This document shows, piece by piece, positions 1 to 6,344 of a stretch of DNA of 8,241 nt. A program made the position numbers and the translations under genes. How positions within the stretch are numbered: the first letter of the stretch is position 1; each line of letters opens with the position of its first letter. This DNA is from CAYVQZ01 sp964453435 (GTDB lineage: Bacteria > Abyssobacteria > SURF-5): the NCBI GenBank assembly GCA_964453435.1, contig CAYVQZ010000105.1:1-8241 (forward strand), in the 5' to 3' direction. The notes beneath the pieces were generated by a model. That model saw only the letters and a list, made by a program, of their open reading frames with translations. It ran no database searches and was not told the origin of the DNA.

Positions 1-53
1 GGTTTTTAAAGATTTTTCGGCGAACTCCTCCTCAAACTGTCGAAAATGAGTGA
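1..53. other. Left-edge stretch, possible gene end
   Basis: On the plus strand one frame stays open from the window edge to a TGA at 51-53 (last residues RRTPPQTVENE), which could be the C-terminus of a gene lying mostly outside the window. The opposite strand is also open here and reads QFEEEFAEKSLK without a visible start codon. The stretch is too short to choose between them or to name a product. The TGA coincides with the first bases of a 13-bp repeat that recurs at 8019-8031. Confidence 0.2.
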
Positions 54-112
54 GACGGATTCACTGTCCCCTTGAGCAGAGAACCGCTATAGGAAATTAT
101 CGGACACGCTCG
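51..112. repeat. Short dispersed repeat element, left copy
   Basis: Three exact words from this stretch recur at the far right of the window. The 13-mer at 51-63 (TGAGACGGATTCA) is also at 8019-8031. The 11-mer at 61-71 (TCACTGTCCCC) is also at 7760-7770. The 13-mer at 95-107 (AATTATCGGACAC) is also at 7745-7757. The TGTCC and GGACA words can pair as an imperfect hairpin. This looks like a degraded member of a REP-like family, and it abuts the 3' end of the leftward gene at 115. Confidence 0.6.
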
Positions 113-114
113 AT

Positions 115-483
115 TCATCGTTGAGACCCCTGCCGCACACGCATGGTGCGGTCGGAGCGACGCACGCGCACCCCGGAATATTTGCGCCGCGAAGGGCCGA
201 GCCGTTCACCCGACCGACGCGCCTCTTTCACAATTTCGATAATGCGCCGTTTCGTTAATCCGAACCGCTCGGAAAGAGCTTCGTAGATTTCGAGATGGCT
301 GCCGAACAGCGGACTGGAACGGCATTCCTGAAAGTAGCGAACTATCTCTGCATTGCGCCTCTGGTAGTAGTCCTCGCTGAAGTATAGAACGGCGCCCGCC
401 CGGCATTCGTGAGGGATATAATCCATAATTTTCGCCAGAAGCTCTTTCGGGAGAATCTCTTTTGCGTTGAAGTACTCCGCCAT
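115..483 (-). CDS. Mor/CD3324-like small HTH DNA-binding protein
   Basis: This 122-aa protein has an N-terminal half of the kind seen in Mor-type activators and the related CD3324 family: an opening NAKEILPKELLAKI helix, a glycine turn and the strand AVLYF (about residues 5-35). A polar helix follows, then a helix-turn-helix-like segment (about 62-90, LEIYEALSERFGLTKRRIIEI). The tail (91-122) is very basic, with ten Arg in 32 residues, and probably adds nucleic-acid binding. ATG at 483 is the only start available after an in-frame TAA, and its Shine-Dalgarno is weak. It lies 46 bp downstream of the 72-aa ORF and probably shares its transcript from the promoter at 781-809. The family call rests on pattern recognition only. 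Its role, possibly as a secondary regulator in the switch, is inferred. Confidence 0.6.
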   Translation of the reverse strand: MAEYFNAKEILPKELLAKIMDYIPHECRAGAVLYFSEDYYQRRNAEIVRYFQECRSSPLFGSHLEIYEALSERFGLTKRRIIEIVKEARRSGERLGPSRRKYSGVRVRRSDRTMRVRQGSQR

Positions 484-529
484 CTTCGGGGTTCCCGCCG
501 CTCCGGTTTCTTCTTACAATGTCATCCTT

Positions 530-748
530 TTACGGGCCGTAACGGTCCCGCAAATATGTGCGCCAAAGCGTCTGCCTGTCGGTTTCCGAATCGGCTGACA
601 GCGCCAGCTCGCGCGGAGAAAACCTTGCCATTAACCACGCAACGAACCTGCGCCTGTCTTCGAGCCCGTATTCGCTCAGGTGCGTGTCCCATGCCTCAAG
701 CTGGCATTTGAGTTTTGGAAGGTTTTGTGGCGACACAATTTCACACAT
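530..748 (-). CDS. Small protein of unknown function, first gene of repressed operon
   Basis: I do not recognise this 72-aa protein. It is soluble-looking and charged, with no signal peptide or membrane segment. An amphipathic helix is likely around residues 27-43 (RRRFVAWLMARF), followed by SPRELAL and a polar helix ending YLRDRYGP. The frame can be extended to a TTG at 760. The ATG at 746-748 is preferred because GGAG lies six bases before it, and its leader is about 26 nt from the predicted transcription start near 774. The gene sits directly behind a consensus sigma70 promoter overlaid by operator half-sites and diverges from a self-cleaving repressor. It occupies the position that cro, toxin or effector genes hold in such switches. 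Position does not prove function. Confidence 0.6.
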   Translation of the reverse strand: MCEIVSPQNLPKLKCQLEAWDTHLSEYGLEDRRRFVAWLMARFSPRELALSADSETDRQTLWRTYLRDRYGP

Positions 749-764
749 ATCAGGCTCCAAATTT

Positions 765-824
765 ATCGCTTATAGCTATTATTATAGCATATAGCGATTA
801 TCTTGTCAAGCCCCCGGTCGCTAT
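765..824. promoter_or_regulatory. Operator cluster of ATAGC/GCTAT half-sites
   Basis: Two 15-bp arms (765-779 and 784-798) form an inverted repeat matching at 11 of 15 positions around a 4-bp centre, with a perfect GCTAT-N4-ATAGC core at 775-788. Related half-sites occur in tandem at 784 (ATAGCAT) and 791 (ATAGCGAT), and a further TCGCTAT lies at 818-824. The cluster covers the spacer, the -10 and the start region of the leftward promoter. It also lies upstream of the repressor gene's own promoter. It is the obvious binding region for the XRE-S24 protein; binding itself is inferred. Confidence 0.65.
781..809 (-). promoter_or_regulatory. Consensus sigma70 promoter for the leftward operon
   Basis: Read on the minus strand, TTGACA (804-809) is followed by exactly 17 bp and TATAAT (781-786), a perfect match to the sigma70 consensus. 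Transcription should start near 774. The promoter should be very strong unless repressed, and ATAGC/GCTAT operator half-sites overlap its spacer and -10. Confidence 0.8.
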
Positions 825-848
825 TTCCGCCAAAAACCGCCGCCCGTC

Positions 849-877
849 TTGACAATTCGCCCAACATTGTATAGAAT
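849..877 (+). promoter_or_regulatory. sigma70 promoter of the repressor gene
   Basis: TTGACA (849-854), a 17-bp spacer and TAGAAT (872-877) form a good sigma70 promoter pointing into the XRE-S24 gene. The expected start near 884 leaves almost no leader for the GTG at 889 and about 16 nt for the TTG at 901, which favours the latter. The operator cluster ends about 25 bp upstream, so autoregulation from an upstream position is possible. Confidence 0.65.
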
Positions 878-900
878 CAAACCGGAAAGTGAGGGCCAGC

Positions 901-1512
901 TTGCGAATCGGCGACCGCATCAGGGCACTGAGAAAATCGAAAACCCCCAAAATGACGAGCTCGACTCTCGCCCAAAGGGCTGACATTTCCCAGTCTTATG
1001 TCATCGAGATCGAAAGCGGCAAAAAGAACCCATCGCTTGAGGTTCTCTCTCGAATAGCAGAGGCCCTGGAAGTATCGCTGATAGAAATAATATCCGGACC
1101 CGCACCCCGTCCCATTCCCGAGCGCTACCGCTATGTTCCCGTAATCAATCGAGTTTCCTGTGGCGAGTGGATGGAAGTCGGCGATATGGAATTTCCTCCC
1201 GGATTCGGCGCAAATTACGAGCTGACCGATTCGAGCGACCCGAACGCGTTTTATGTCATCGCCGAGGGCGACAGCATGGTGGGAGGGAGAATCAAGGAAG
1301 GAGACTATTTGCTGGTCTCTCCGAACATGCAGTGTGAATCGGGTGACATTGTGCTCGCGAAATCGGACGAAGGAGTCATGGTGAAGCGCTACGTTCAAAA
1401 GGGCGCACAGGTGATGTTGGAGCCGTTGAATCCTTCGTATGACCCCATTACCCTGGAAGGACGAAGTGACCTGACTATCTATAGGGTGGCGGAGATAAAG
1501 ATCAAGTTGTAG
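901..1512 (+). CDS. XRE-family repressor with S24 (LexA/CI/UmuD) self-cleavage domain
   Basis: This 203-aa protein is a predicted transcriptional repressor that is inactivated by RecA-stimulated autoproteolysis. Residues 1-62 are an XRE helix-turn-helix, with SQSYVIEIESGKKNPS spanning the recognition helix and the loop after it. Residues 78-203 are a peptidase S24 fold. Catalytic Ser125 lies in GDSM and Lys162 in VMVKRY, 37 residues apart as in LexA (Ser119/Lys156). The likely scissile bond is Cys87-Gly88 in RVSCGEW, the Cys-Gly pair known from UmuD. TTG at 901 is chosen as the start because GTGAGGG ends five bases before it; a GTG at 889 would add four residues but has almost no leader or Shine-Dalgarno. 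The gene diverges from the operon it probably represses, and a receiver-domain gene follows 40 bp downstream. Self-cleavage and DNA-damage response are family inference. Confidence 0.9.
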   Translation: MRIGDRIRALRKSKTPKMTSSTLAQRADISQSYVIEIESGKKNPSLEVLSRIAEALEVSLIEIISGPAPRPIPERYRYVPVINRVSCGEWMEVGDMEFPPGFGANYELTDSSDPNAFYVIAEGDSMVGGRIKEGDYLLVSPNMQCESGDIVLAKSDEGVMVKRYVQKGAQVMLEPLNPSYDPITLEGRSDLTIYRVAEIKIKL

Positions 1513-1552
1513 AAGCCATGCATCGGAGGAGGAAATTCACGGGCGGAGGCAC

Positions 1553-1927
1553 ATGAGGAAAGAAGCGGAAGCACGAGTCAAGCCGAAAGTGGTCGTGGTC
1601 GATGTCGACCCGGGTCGCGCGAACGAGGTGGCGCGGTTCCTCCAGGAAAACGATTTCGACGTCGTAAGCTATTTCAATCCGCGCGGCGTGCTTGGGGAGA
1701 TTCGCCGTTTGAGCCCGGACGCTGTTGTCGTTGAGGTCGTTATGCCGGGCATATCAGGCTTCGAGATTGCGGCCCGAATGCAAGCCGACAGCCGTCTTTC
1801 GCGAATTCCCGTCATCTTCACCACCGATATTCAAAACTCGGGAAGCGAGTACCAGGATTATTTTCCGAGACCCCTCGACAAACCCCGGCTTCTGCGCTCG
1901 TTGCAGAAGCGAATTTCCGAACCGTGA
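1553..1927 (+). CDS. Stand-alone degenerate receiver (REC) domain protein
   Basis: This 124-aa protein consists of a single response-regulator receiver domain with no output domain. Alignment by eye to CheY places Asp17 at the first acidic-pair position and Val18 at the second, with Asp19 following. Glu61 (VEVVMPGISG) sits where the phosphorylated Asp should be. Thr91 (PVIFTT) keeps the conserved hydroxyl, and Arg106 (FPRPLDK) replaces the invariant Lys. With three of five key positions altered, normal phosphotransfer is unlikely; Glu could mimic the phosphorylated state. ATG at 1553 has GGAGG at 1545-1549, a short 3-nt spacing, and a stronger GGAGGAGG sits further upstream at 1525-1532. It follows the repressor by 40 bp on the same strand with no terminator between, so co-transcription is likely. 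Its partner is unknown. Confidence 0.85.
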   Translation: MRKEAEARVKPKVVVVDVDPGRANEVARFLQENDFDVVSYFNPRGVLGEIRRLSPDAVVVEVVMPGISGFEIAARMQADSRLSRIPVIFTTDIQNSGSEYQDYFPRPLDKPRLLRSLQKRISEP

Positions 1928-1950
1928 AAGTTTCTCACGATTGATCAGGA

Positions 1951-2020
1951 CTTGCTGATTTCGGGGACACGGAATCACGCGGAGCGTGACCGTCGGCCCA
2001 TAAATCCATGTCCCCGGAAT
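1951..2020. repeat. 70-bp dispersed repeat, copy 1
   Basis: This stretch matches 7915-7984 at 64 of 70 positions in the same orientation; the last 63 bp differ at four positions. Weaker similarity continues past the end for about 24 bp (16/24). The copy has 16-bp imperfect terminal inverted repeats around a GGGGACA/TGTCCCC core (14/16) and an internal perfect hairpin TCACGC-GGA-GCGTGA (1975-1989). It lies between two convergent genes, and the folded form could act as a transcription or mRNA-end barrier. There is no T-tract, so it is not called a terminator. No coding potential is apparent. Confidence 0.85.
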
Positions 2021-2148
2021 GAGGACTTCGGCTTGTCGGCAGAATGGAAAATCGTGGGATTAATTCATCCTCCCCCTTCGTCGCGTTTTCTGCGCAAGGA
2101 GCAACCGAGGGGTCCACTCACGGTCGCCAACCTGTCGGGCCGGGCGGA

Positions 2149-2166
2149 TGATTCGCGTGATTCGCG
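2149..2166. repeat. Tandem duplication of a 9-mer
   Basis: TGATTCGCG occurs twice back to back (2149-2157, 2158-2166), ten bases beyond the stop codon of the iron-sulfur subunit gene. It is probably another remnant of the short repeats in this intergenic gap, which otherwise shows no gene. An 11-mer at 2049-2059 (AAATCGTGGGA) also recurs at 7792-7802. Confidence 0.6.
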
Positions 2167-2175
2167 GGATTGCGG

Positions 2176-3720
2176 CTACCGGAGTCTGTGTGTGTCTCTC
2201 ACGATTTCCACCAAGTGACGAACTCTCAGCCGGTTTTGCGTTCCCGCTTCGTCTCTCGATGAAGGTCCTCCTGTCGCAAGCCCTGCTCGCAGTTGCATGA
2301 TGCACGAGGGGCACGTGGTGGCAATCACGGCGGCGCCTGAAGATTTCGCGTTGGCAAGCTTTCGCTGGAGTATTTGGACCGATAAGTCCGGGTGCTCGAC
2401 GGCGAAGGCGCCGGCGCCGCCACAACACCAGTCGGATTCGTTCATTTCCAAAAAATCGACCGAGGGCAGGGCCCTGAGGACGTTTTGCGCTGTCGCCGAG
2501 AGATTTTGATGTCTGCTCAGGTGGCAGGGATCGTGGAACGTGACGGTCAACGGCGGTTGCCCCGCATCGTGGTCTCGATAAAAGGCTCCTTCCGAGCTTA
2601 TCCCCACGGCGTTCGCCTTGAACGCTCCGAAGGGTTCCGACATATGTGATGAGATACACGGCGAATGCCGGTTCCCCATTGCCGAATCCCCGCTCCTTTC
2701 GGCTTTCATGGATTCACGAGTTGTCGTGGGAGCGAACGTCGGGGGCCCGTCCGACACATTTCCCGTCTCGCCAACGGTTGCCCCGAGTATCTCAACGATG
2801 TCCCGCACCCGGGAAGAAAAATGTTCTGCACGGGCCGCCAATTCTTCCCCGCACCTTCCTTCAGCCTCGAGCATTTTCGGGTAGTCCTTCAGAAACGACG
2901 CGCAACTTGAGCAGTCGGTTACGACAATGCAATCGCCGGTGTCCGAGAGCATCTGGAGGTTTTTCAGCGCCAGGTTGCGTGCGGCGCCGAGCGCTCCATG
3001 GGCAAACGCAGGCAATCCGCAGCAGACGTTTTGCGCAATGTGCGTCTCATAGCCGGCCGCCTCCAGGAGGGCGATGCTTGCCTCGCCCGTTTCCGGAAAC
3101 ATGAAATTCGTTCCACACCCTACAAAGAAGACAGCGTTGCGAACTGGTTTTCCGCGGGCCTTCCTTCTTCCCGCGAGCCGTTCCCTGAGGAAGCTCTCCG
3201 GAATCTCGACCAGCAGCCTGCTCGCTTGTTCGAGTTTCTTTGCTGCGGTCTCCACTCGAACCGGGGCGAGCCACCCGAGAACGCCCAGCGCGGACCGAAG
3301 CCCCTTGAACGCCGCGTCTTTCTTCGTTCTCATCAAGCGAAGGCGGGCGCCGAGCCGGTCGGGGTCGGTCAAGAGACGCTCGAAGACGTACTTGTAAGCG
3401 GGCGATACACCGCGAAGCCGCCTCCCGGTTCTCCTGCCGGCCAGCGCCACTTCGTCGGTGCGCACACCGGAAAAACAGACCTCGACACAGGCGCGGCACA
3501 GCAGGCAGTCCGTGAAGAACGCCTCATCCTCGCGAGCGAATTCGAGAGTTCCCGAGACGAGTCCCTTCGCAAACATATTGCGACCGCGCGCGACGGAGTT
3601 CTCCAGATGCGACACCTGGTACACCGGACAAACGCTCTGGCAGAAACCGCATCGCCCGCACCGCGCAATTTCGGCGGAGAGTTCGGCGAGTTCCCGATAT
3701 TTGTTTGTGCGGTCTGTCAT
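2176..3720 (-). CDS. glcF: Glycolate oxidase iron-sulfur subunit (GlcF-like)
   Basis: This 514-aa Fe-S protein should carry electrons from the GlcD/GlcE flavoprotein during oxidation of glycolate to glyoxylate. Two ferredoxin-type 4Fe-4S motifs lie near the N-terminus (Cys21/24/27/31 and Cys72/75/78/82). Two CCG domains follow: Cys202, Cys233-234 and Cys270/273, then Cys399, Cys432-433 and Cys470/473. The frame is open to 3783, but ATG at 3720 is chosen because it overlaps the upstream stop as ATGA and begins MTDRTNKYRELAEL just before the first cluster. At 514 aa it is about 100 longer than E. coli GlcF. Much of the excess is a low-complexity insert between the CCG domains (residues about 315-390). 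D-lactate dehydrogenase Fe-S subunits and heterodisulfide-reductase-like proteins share this plan; the neighbouring aminotransferase favours glycolate. Confidence 0.85.
   Translation of the reverse strand: MTDRTNKYRELAELSAEIARCGRCGFCQSVCPVYQVSHLENSVARGRNMFAKGLVSGTLEFAREDEAFFTDCLLCRACVEVCFSGVRTDEVALAGRRTGRRLRGVSPAYKYVFERLLTDPDRLGARLRLMRTKKDAAFKGLRSALGVLGWLAPVRVETAAKKLEQASRLLVEIPESFLRERLAGRRKARGKPVRNAVFFVGCGTNFMFPETGEASIALLEAAGYETHIAQNVCCGLPAFAHGALGAARNLALKNLQMLSDTGDCIVVTDCSSCASFLKDYPKMLEAEGRCGEELAARAEHFSSRVRDIVEILGATVGETGNVSDGPPTFAPTTTRESMKAERSGDSAMGNRHSPCISSHMSEPFGAFKANAVGISSEGAFYRDHDAGQPPLTVTFHDPCHLSRHQNLSATAQNVLRALPSVDFLEMNESDWCCGGAGAFAVEHPDLSVQILQRKLANAKSSGAAVIATTCPSCIMQLRAGLATGGPSSRDEAGTQNRLRVRHLVEIVRDTHRLR
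2553..2778 (-). other. Low-complexity insertion between the CCG domains of GlcF
   Basis: Residues about 315-390 of the iron-sulfur subunit lie between the two CCG domains, where family members usually have a short linker. The segment is rich in Ser, Gly, Pro, Thr and Ala (SDGPPTFAPTTT, MGNRHSPCISSHMSEPFG), has no recognisable fold and keeps the frame open. The DNA includes a small palindrome (CGGC-GAAT-GCCG). It may be a disordered linker or a former non-coding insertion that kept the frame. I found no second copy in the window. Confidence 0.5.
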
Positions 3721-6344
3721 ATCTTCAGTCCGGGATTCATCACTCCGACCGGGTCGAAGCAAGCCTTGATGCGGCTGCTCCATGAGCCGGAATTGCGCGT
3801 CCTTGTTATAAACGGAATATCGCTTCCCGGTCCGGAAGCGGCGGACAGCACGGTGATGTGCGAGAAAGAAAGGCGCTCTTGCAGTCTTCGAAATATGGTT
3901 TCGCTGCTGACCAGGTCGGAGTCCGTCGGTTTCGGATAGTTAATATAGATACATCCTCCCGCCATGTTGGCCATGTAGCGGGCCTTTGTCGGCCATTCGC
4001 TTTCCATGGCTGTCAGCTCGTTCAGTGTCCGAGCGATTTCGCCGCATCGAACGCCGGCGCAAACACTCAGAAGCGATTCCGACCAGTTCGAGGAGTAGCA
4101 CATTCGGGCCAGTTCGGACACAAGCGAGTCATATGCTGTTCCCGTATGCGTTTCGGAGACCTCGGCCCCGTGTTGAGCGCACACGCTGGTCATGGTGTCG
4201 ATCTGGCGCCTGACGGCCGCAGGTCCCCCTTCCGCGCCGAAAAATAGGGACAGACCCCATTTTTTTGAAAGGGCGATGAGCGAGGGGCTCAATCTCAAGC
4301 CCAATATGCTGTTCGCTGCGCCGCAGGCTTGCCCGAGTTCCTCAAAATTCGCCACAACCGCCGCGCGTGTCCTCGCGAGCGGCAGGAGCCGGAACGTCAA
4401 GTCGGTTATGACCCCCAGGGCGCCCCATGAGCCTATGAGCAATTTCCCGAAATCGTAGCCGGCGACATTCTTTATGGTTTTCCCGCCGGCTGTAAGCGCC
4501 CGCCCTTCCGCGGTCACGAACGTGAGCCCGAGCACGAGGTCGCGGGCTGCTCCGTATAAATGTCTGCGGGGGCCGGGCAACGCAGAGGCGGCGACGCCGC
4601 CGAGTGTCGCCTCGGGGGGCGCGTCGAGCGGGAGGAACTGCCCGCGCTCCGCCAGACTTTTCTGCAATTCTTCCAGCGTCAGGCCCGCCTGGACGGTCAC
4701 TGTCAGATTAGCAGCGTCGTGTTCGCCGATAGAGCGCAGGCGTTTCATGTCAACGAGCGCTTCCGGCGCGGGATTCATGGGGAGCGTCCGGAAAAGAGTC
4801 ATCGAGCCGACCGCCGCGAAGCGCGTCCCGTTCTTCCCGAGTTTCGAGAGAAGCGCCGCGACCTCGTCCGGATGGGAAGGGCTATAGGTTCTTATTCCCG
4901 GCGGCCCGTCCGCGCTCTCAATACAGCCGATTGCATCGCGCGGTCGTCCACGCCGTTCGGGTTCCGTCGTGGGGGGCAGGATTTTGTTCGGATTGCAGAC
5001 ACCGTTGGGATCAAGCGATTGTTTCAGTTTTCGCATCAGCTCAATCTCGTCTCGCCCGAACACCAGCGCCATGGCCCCGATTTTTTCGGAGCCCACGCCG
5101 TGCTCGCCGCTGATCGTGCCGCCGACGTCTGCGCACGCCCGCAGAATCTCCTCGCTCGCGCAGTGAACCCGCTCGACTTGGCGCCGGTCTCGCGAGTCGA
5201 AAAATACGAGCGGATGCAGATTTCCGTCGCCCGCGTGAAAGACGTTGCCGATTTGCAGTTGATATATTTCTCCGATCTCGGCGATTCTGCGCAGGACGCC
5301 CGGCAGCTTTGTTCGCGGAACAGTTCCGTCGGAGACCGAATAGTTCGGGAACAGTCGCGCGACCGCGCCGAACGCGCCGCGCCGTCCGGCCCATAGCTGG
5401 TCTCTTTCCCGTTCGTTCTGTGCCGTGCGCAATTCGCGAACGTTGTTGCGGCGGCAGATACGTTCGATTTCGGCGACGGTCTCTCCGAGCCCCTCCTCGA
5501 TGCCATCGACCTCGATTATCAACACGGCGGCTGCGTCCGTCGGATAGCCCGCGCGCAGCGATTCCTCAACCGCGCGTATCACCAGATTGTCCATCATCTC
5601 GAGAGTCGCCGGAACTATTCCGGCGGCGATAATCTCCGACACCGCGTTGCTTGCCGTTTCTGTCGAGTCGAAGACCGCAAGCATGGTTCTCGTTGCCTGC
5701 GGAACGGGCAAAATGCGACAGGTTATCTCTGTAGCGATACCCAGCGTTCCCTCCGAGCCGACGAAAAGGCCGAGCAGGTCGCAGCCGGGCGCATCGGGCG
5801 TGTCCGACCCCAGGTCAATCAGTTCGCCCTCGGGTGTCACAATTCTGGCGGCGAGAATGTTGTTCGTCGTGACCCCGTATTTCAGGCAGTGCGGGCCGCC
5901 CGAGTTCTCGGCCACGTTTCCGCCGATTGTCGAGACCTTCTGGCTTGCCGGGTCGGGCGCGAAAAAGAACCCGAACCGCGCAAGCGCTTCCTGAAGTTCG
6001 AGATTGGTCACCCCCGGCTCCACGCGAGCGGAAAAGTTCTCGGGTTCGATGCTGAGGATGCGCTTCATCCCGCCGAGCGCGAGCACCGCTCCGCCCACTG
6101 TCGCTATCGAGCCGCCACTCAGGTTCGTGCCGGCTCCGCGCGCCACGTAGGGAACTCCCTCGCGGTGGAGCAGCTTCACAATCTGGGCAACCTGGTCCGA
6201 TGTCTGGGGAAGCAGCACGAGGTCCGGTGTCGCACTGTGAAGGGACGAGTCGTAGGCATATGCCGCGAGGCCCGCGGCATCGTCAAGGACTGATTGCGAG
6301 CCGACAATGCCGCGAAGGCTGCGCTTAAGCCACCTGCTGTTCAT
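3717..6344 (-). CDS. glcD-glcE: Glycolate oxidase GlcD-GlcE fusion flavoprotein
   Basis: This 875-aa protein joins two FAD-linked oxidase subunits that are separate in E. coli (GlcD 499 aa, GlcE 350 aa). Residues 1-457 are GlcD: the FAD-binding loop RGAGTNLSGGS (69-79), GGNVAENSGGP (141-151), GSEGTLG (196-202), the metal-site segment HAGDGNLHP (370-378), SGEHGVGSEK (412-421) and the terminal NPNKILP. After a linker (about 458-480), residues 481-875 are GlcE: LGGVAAS (581-587), GGKTIKNVAGYD (620-631), GSWGALGVITDLTFRLLP (638-655) and the terminal FDPVGVMNPG. The first FAD loop of the GlcE half (509-517, FAAVGSMTL) is degenerate, so the second flavin site may be weak or structural. The start overlaps the aminotransferase gene by 20 bp and the stop overlaps glcF by 4 bp, indicating translational coupling. 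A D-lactate or other 2-hydroxyacid substrate cannot be excluded. Confidence 0.88.
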   Translation of the reverse strand: MNSRWLKRSLRGIVGSQSVLDDAAGLAAYAYDSSLHSATPDLVLLPQTSDQVAQIVKLLHREGVPYVARGAGTNLSGGSIATVGGAVLALGGMKRILSIEPENFSARVEPGVTNLELQEALARFGFFFAPDPASQKVSTIGGNVAENSGGPHCLKYGVTTNNILAARIVTPEGELIDLGSDTPDAPGCDLLGLFVGSEGTLGIATEITCRILPVPQATRTMLAVFDSTETASNAVSEIIAAGIVPATLEMMDNLVIRAVEESLRAGYPTDAAAVLIIEVDGIEEGLGETVAEIERICRRNNVRELRTAQNERERDQLWAGRRGAFGAVARLFPNYSVSDGTVPRTKLPGVLRRIAEIGEIYQLQIGNVFHAGDGNLHPLVFFDSRDRRQVERVHCASEEILRACADVGGTISGEHGVGSEKIGAMALVFGRDEIELMRKLKQSLDPNGVCNPNKILPPTTEPERRGRPRDAIGCIESADGPPGIRTYSPSHPDEVAALLSKLGKNGTRFAAVGSMTLFRTLPMNPAPEALVDMKRLRSIGEHDAANLTVTVQAGLTLEELQKSLAERGQFLPLDAPPEATLGGVAASALPGPRRHLYGAARDLVLGLTFVTAEGRALTAGGKTIKNVAGYDFGKLLIGSWGALGVITDLTFRLLPLARTRAAVVANFEELGQACGAANSILGLRLSPSLIALSKKWGLSLFFGAEGGPAAVRRQIDTMTSVCAQHGAEVSETHTGTAYDSLVSELARMCYSSNWSESLLSVCAGVRCGEIARTLNELTAMESEWPTKARYMANMAGGCIYINYPKPTDSDLVSSETIFRRLQERLSFSHITVLSAASGPGSDIPFITRTRNSGSWSSRIKACFDPVGVMNPGLKI
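4240..4270. repeat. Repeat-like GGGGTCTGTCCC core inside the GlcE coding sequence
   Basis: A GGGACAGACCCC core, flanked by A-rich DNA on one side and a T7 run on the other, lies in the fusion gene. It is translated in frame as SKKWGLSLFFG (residues 693-703). Its look, an A/T-flanked quasi-palindrome, is that of the intergenic GGGACA/TGTCCC elements here rather than of the surrounding GC-rich codons. Whether it is a captured element or chance is unresolved. Confidence 0.4.

Noticed and set aside
877..1398. 173-codon minus-strand frame over the repressor gene
   Set aside because: The plus-strand XRE-S24 protein has clear catalytic motifs; the antisense frame has none.
1923..1939. CGTGA...TCACG hairpin after the receiver gene as a terminator
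   Set aside because: It has only a 5-bp stem, with no T-tract.
2060..2659. 199-codon minus-strand frame overlapping the 3' end of glcF
   Set aside because: It overlaps the CCG-domain coding region in another frame, is Arg-rich, and its downstream part merely translates repeats.
3721..3783. Upstream extension of GlcF to the first possible start
   Set aside because: It would overlap the GlcE C-terminal codons by 67 bp and adds residues without family resemblance; the ATGA-overlap start at 3720 is better.
2998..3939. 313-codon open frame on the plus strand
   Set aside because: It lies antisense to the GlcF and GlcD-GlcE genes, has no domain-like pattern, is Arg/Ser/Pro-rich, and is explained by GC-rich codon use on the opposite strand.
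4560..5396. 278-codon plus-strand open frame
   Set aside because: It is fully inside the GlcD-GlcE fusion gene on the other strand, with Arg-rich low-complexity translation and no ribosome-binding site.
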